From NCBI RefSeq assembly GCF_007786455.1, contig NZ_VNJK01000001.1:2876673-2940672 (forward strand): 64,000 nt of DNA. The letters run 5' to 3'. Made by a program: the position numbers and the translations under genes. This stretch comes from Paenibacillus agilis. GTDB lineage: Bacteria > Bacillota > Bacilli > Paenibacillales > Paenibacillaceae. A model generated the notes under the pieces. The model did not search any database, was not told where the DNA came from, and saw nothing but the letters and a program-made list of their open reading frames with translations. Every line of letters starts with the position of its first letter. Position 1 is the first letter of the stretch. Positions 61,258-64,000 of this stretch are shown here, one piece after another.

Positions 61258-62309
61258 TGGATATGAATTTCCCTTTACAACATGCTTCTGCAAATGAAGC
61301 GCTGCTGCAAGTCGACCATCTGCAAGTTCACTTCCCTACAGCCGGTGGAACAGTGAAAGCGGTCGATGATATCAGCTTCCAAGTAAAACCGGGCGAAACA
61401 GTATGTATAGTCGGAGAATCAGGATGCGGCAAAAGCGTAACTGCGCTAGCCCTTATGGGATTGTTGGCTGAGTCGGAGGGCTGTCAGGTTACAGGCGATA
61501 TTGTGCTGGCCGATCAGCCTTTGAATAAGTTGGCTAAACAACAGCTGCGACGGCTTCGCGGCAATCAAATGAGTATGATCTTTCAAGAGCCAATGAGTTC
61601 TTTTAATCCGGTCTTAACGATTGGCAGGCAATTAATAGAGCCCTTGCAGGAGCATTTGCGATTGAAGAAGAAGGAGGCGCGTACAAAAGCTGTTGAGCTT
61701 ATTCGTTCGGTAGGGATTGCACGTCCAGAATCGATGCTCAACGCCTATCCACATGAATTAAGCGGCGGTATGCTTCAGCGCATGATGATCGCGATGGCGA
61801 TTGCCTGCCGTCCTCAGCTGCTTATTGCGGATGAACCTACTACTGCACTAGATGTAACGATTCAAGCACAAATTCTAGATTTGCTGCGGCGTATTAAAGA
61901 GGAGCACGGTACGTCCATCATATTTATAACACATGATCTGGGCGTTGTCGCAGAAATGGCTGACTATGTCATCGTTATGTATGCGGGCAAGATTGTAGAG
62001 CAAGCACCCGTTATTGAACTATTTGATAATCCGAAGCATCCCTACACCCAAGGCCTGCTTCGTTCCAAACCTGTATTGCATAAACATGAAGAGACCTTAT
62101 ATTCAATTCCCGGCCAAGTTCCTCATCCGTTGGAAATCGGGGATTACTGCTCCTTTTATGAACGTTGCGATTATGCGACTAGCAAATGCCGTTCAAGCAG
62201 ACCTCACTTGCAAACGATTGGTGACGAACACAAATCAGCGTGCTGGTTGCATGAAAAGGAGGCAGCTCATAATGACACCAAGCACACAGCAACAGCTCAT
62301 CATCGTTGA
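61257..62309 (+). CDS. Peptide ABC transporter ATPase (DppD/OppD type)
   Basis: This 350-residue ATPase has Walker A G-E-S-G-C-G-K-S, Q-loop F-Q-E-P, signature L-S-G-G-M-L-Q-R and Walker B L-L-I-A-D-E-P. The C-terminal oligopeptide transporter tail has Cys residues (Y-C-S-F-Y-E-R-C and K-C) that in relatives bind an Fe-S cluster. The start is GTG at 61257 or ATG at 61263. Confidence 0.93.
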   Translation: MDMNFPLQHASANEALLQVDHLQVHFPTAGGTVKAVDDISFQVKPGETVCIVGESGCGKSVTALALMGLLAESEGCQVTGDIVLADQPLNKLAKQQLRRLRGNQMSMIFQEPMSSFNPVLTIGRQLIEPLQEHLRLKKKEARTKAVELIRSVGIARPESMLNAYPHELSGGMLQRMMIAMAIACRPQLLIADEPTTALDVTIQAQILDLLRRIKEEHGTSIIFITHDLGVVAEMADYVIVMYAGKIVEQAPVIELFDNPKHPYTQGLLRSKPVLHKHEETLYSIPGQVPHPLEIGDYCSFYERCDYATSKCRSSRPHLQTIGDEHKSACWLHEKEAAHNDTKHTATAHHR

Positions 62310-63249
62310 TCGGCTCAAAAAATATTTCCCTGTAAAAACAGGGCTGCTGCAGCGTACAAGCGGCCATGTCAAAGCGGTAGACGATGTGAGCTTGGTTATC
62401 AATAGAGGCGACACATTCGGATTGGTTGGCGAATCGGGCAGCGGCAAGAGTACACTTGGCAGAACACTGCTCCGTCTCAATGATAAGACTGACGGTACTG
62501 TACAATATCAAGGTCAAGATTTGCATGATCTATCAAAGTCCGAAATGCGTAAGTTAAGACCGAAGCTGCAATTTATTTTTCAAGATCCTTATAGTTCTTT
62601 GAATCCTCGAATTCGTATTGGCGATGCGATAGGTGAAGCATTAATCCAACATGGATTATGTTCACAGGAAGAGGTTGATGAACGTGTAGCAGAGGTGCTG
62701 GCACTATGCGGTATGTCCAGTTACCATATGGATCGCTATCCACATGAATTTTCCGGTGGTCAACGCCAACGTATTGGAATTGCACGGGCGATTATTTTAA
62801 ATCCTGACTTTGTTGTCGCAGATGAACCGCTCTCTGCGCTTGATGTTTCTATACAAGCTCAAATTATTAATTTATTTCGCAAGCTGCAAGAACAGCGCAG
62901 CTTGACATATTTATTTATCTCGCATGACTTAAGTGTCGTTCAGCATCTGTGCAACCGTATCGGAGTAATGTACTTAGGTTCGTTGGTTGAGTTAGGTCCA
63001 CGGGATGAATGTTTCAGCAAGCCCCTTCACCCTTATACACAAGCTCTGCTGTCTGCCGTACCTATTCCAAATCCACGTGTGAAGCGTGAGCGCATCGTAC
63101 TGCATGGCGATCCACCTAGCCCAGTAAATCCACCGACAGGATGCAAATTCCATACTCGCTGTCCATTGGCACAATCCAAATGCCGGGAAGAAACTCCACT
63201 GCTTCGACATCACGGAAGCGGCCACTATGCTGCCTGTCATCTGATTTAA
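62272..63249 (+). CDS. Peptide ABC transporter ATPase (DppF/OppF type)
   Basis: This 325-residue ATPase has Walker A G-E-S-G-S-G-K-S-T, Q-loop F-Q-D-P, signature F-S-G-G-Q-R-Q-R and Walker B F-V-V-A-D-E-P. The C-terminal tail has C-K-F-H-T-R-C-P-L and further Cys. The ATG lies 38 nt inside the DppD gene with AAAAGGAGG ideally placed; the long open frame from 62014 is an artefact of the overlap. Last gene of the operon. Confidence 0.93.
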   Translation: MTPSTQQQLIIVDRLKKYFPVKTGLLQRTSGHVKAVDDVSLVINRGDTFGLVGESGSGKSTLGRTLLRLNDKTDGTVQYQGQDLHDLSKSEMRKLRPKLQFIFQDPYSSLNPRIRIGDAIGEALIQHGLCSQEEVDERVAEVLALCGMSSYHMDRYPHEFSGGQRQRIGIARAIILNPDFVVADEPLSALDVSIQAQIINLFRKLQEQRSLTYLFISHDLSVVQHLCNRIGVMYLGSLVELGPRDECFSKPLHPYTQALLSAVPIPNPRVKRERIVLHGDPPSPVNPPTGCKFHTRCPLAQSKCREETPLLRHHGSGHYAACHLI

Positions 63250-63353
63250 CTCTCCTTCAGTTCTAGCTGCTAGCTTCTCCCCATTTTGCTAACGGCGACC
63301 TACTATACTCCACCTATAAAGTCCCCTGCTTCCATTCATAGCTTCCATCAAAA

Positions 63354-63396
63354 AAGAACCTTCCATCACAACATCCATTGTGAATGAGAAGGTTCT
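63354..63396. terminator. Bidirectional Rho-independent terminator
   Basis: AAGAACCTTC...GAAGGTTCTT arms with TCACA/TGTGA inside. The left A-run gives the minus transcript a T tail; the plus side has CCTCTTTT. It lies between convergent genes. Confidence 0.88.
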
Positions 63397-63429
63397 TCCT
63401 CTTTTATTATCATGCTCCACGAATTGTCG

Positions 63430-64000
63430 TCACTTATTGCGCACAACTGCAATAAGCCGATCTACAAAGAAAGCAGCAAACATCAATAAAAATACAACAT
63501 TAGGATACCCATAGCGTGAGAAAGCAACAAACGGCATATAAATAACGGTAAAGTAAGCGAGCGTCAGAAGTACAGGCAGCATTCTTGCAAAAGGTACACG
63601 GATGAATGCCCATATCATCCCTAACACGCTAACACTCATTAATATTACTTGTGCCACATTCATAAATGAACGACTAATCGGCCATATTGGGCGCCAATAG
63701 TACGGGATATTGTACAAGTTGTGCAGCTTGCCGATCGTATACCAATGGACATAATTCCAAGTATCATAGACAAATCCATACTTCAAAATGTCCAACCCTT
63801 TACTTATCGCTGAACCGTCCGAACCTGCAAATATCGTCTTCGGATCATATTGCGGATAAGCATCGAAAAAGCCTGCAGGTGGCAGCTGATAATTAATTCT
63901 AGTCCCTAGTAAAAATGGACTTCCTGCTGAGTTGGTAAACAAAATAAATCGATCAAATGTAATCATATTGCGTATCCACCATGGCGCCAATAATACGATA
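63430..64000 (-). CDS. Membrane glycosyltransferase, GT39-like (3' part; cut by window edge)
   Basis: At least 190 residues are visible and the frame stays open to the window end, so the start lies beyond 64000. The visible part has an L-L-A-P-W-W-I-R-N segment, a periplasmic stretch, and at least three helices ending V-D-R-L-I-A-V-V-R-N-K. A-P-W-W-I-R-N followed by a loop with S-P-F-L-L-G-T resembles the P-W-x-x-R-N part of family 39 (ArnT/PMT-like) polyprenyl-linked glycosyltransferases. Donor and acceptor are unknown. Confidence 0.68.
   Translation of the reverse strand, partial: IVLLAPWWIRNMITFDRFILFTNSAGSPFLLGTRINYQLPPAGFFDAYPQYDPKTIFAGSDGSAISKGLDILKYGFVYDTWNYVHWYTIGKLHNLYNIPYYWRPIWPISRSFMNVAQVILMSVSVLGMIWAFIRVPFARMLPVLLTLAYFTVIYMPFVAFSRYGYPNVVFLLMFAAFFVDRLIAVVRNK

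Noticed and set aside
62014..62271. N-terminal 86-codon extension of the second peptide-transporter ATPase
   Set aside because: It lies wholly inside the upstream ATPase gene, and a perfect ribosome binding site marks the internal ATG at 62272.

Overview
The window looks like a chromosomal segment of a Gram-positive, endospore-forming bacterium of the Paenibacillaceae, probably Paenibacillus or a close relative. Pointers are moderate G+C with strong AGGAGG-type ribosome binding sites, frequent TTG and GTG starts, an S-layer-homology (SLH) protein, sporulation genes (Spo0E-type phosphatase, PdaA deacetylase, SpoIIM-type protein), a MocR-type regulator, a chitin-active LPMO and many ABC and DMT transporters. 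No tRNA, rRNA, CRISPR array or intact insertion sequence was seen.

Layout. 1-6.1 kb: a membrane M28 peptidase, small uncharacterised proteins, an SRPBCC protein, and a DMT exporter divergent from a MocR regulator. 6.1-14 kb: envelope and secreted proteins (SLH protein, two-module calcineurin-like phosphoesterase, jelly-roll protein, LPMO with two FnIII domains and CBM5/12). 14-20.6 kb: a MerR regulator with a thioredoxin-like partner and a textbook MerR promoter, three GNAT acetyltransferases (one AAC(6')-like), a propeller-like lipoprotein, a quinone oxidoreductase, a DUF2306 membrane protein, a 42-residue protein and a Spo0E-like protein. 20.7-27.1 kb: a 1628-residue DUF11-repeat protein and an EamA transporter under an FMN riboswitch. 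27.3-33 kb: two polysaccharide deacetylases (one PdaA), a YkuE-like phosphoesterase, and an operon of an IF-3 paralogue, a response regulator and a histidine kinase. 33-42.2 kb: Na/Pi cotransporter, YdjM-like protein, nucleotidyltransferase, FrnE-like DsbA protein, TetR regulator with paired SMR transporters, dicarboxylate symporter, a 55-residue peptide gene and a SpoIIM-like protein.

42.2-44.8 kb holds a three-gene envelope acylation module: an MBOAT acyltransferase, a DltD/AlgJ-like SGNH protein and a 62-residue single-span protein ending in a DltX-type FIYxxF motif. No dltA or dltC lies nearby.

The most unusual region is 45.2-56.2 kb, an apparent eleven-gene minus-strand operon: ABC ATPase and two ABC-2 permeases, ATP-grasp ligase, MurG-like glycosyltransferase, SPASM radical SAM enzyme, Gfo/Idh/MocA oxidoreductase, acyl carrier protein, second SPASM radical SAM enzyme and two divergent ketoacyl-synthase-III-like proteins. 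Start and stop codons are tightly packed, a sigma-A-like promoter lies upstream and a strong terminator downstream. I read it as a cryptic biosynthesis-and-export cluster for a small, possibly glycosylated amino-acid-derived metabolite, and I do not recognise the product. An 8-codon ORF with a near-consensus ribosome binding site sits inside it.

56.3-64 kb: UppP undecaprenyl-diphosphatase (divergent from the cluster), a five-gene peptide ABC importer operon, and the 3' part of a family-39-like membrane glycosyltransferase gene that runs off the window.
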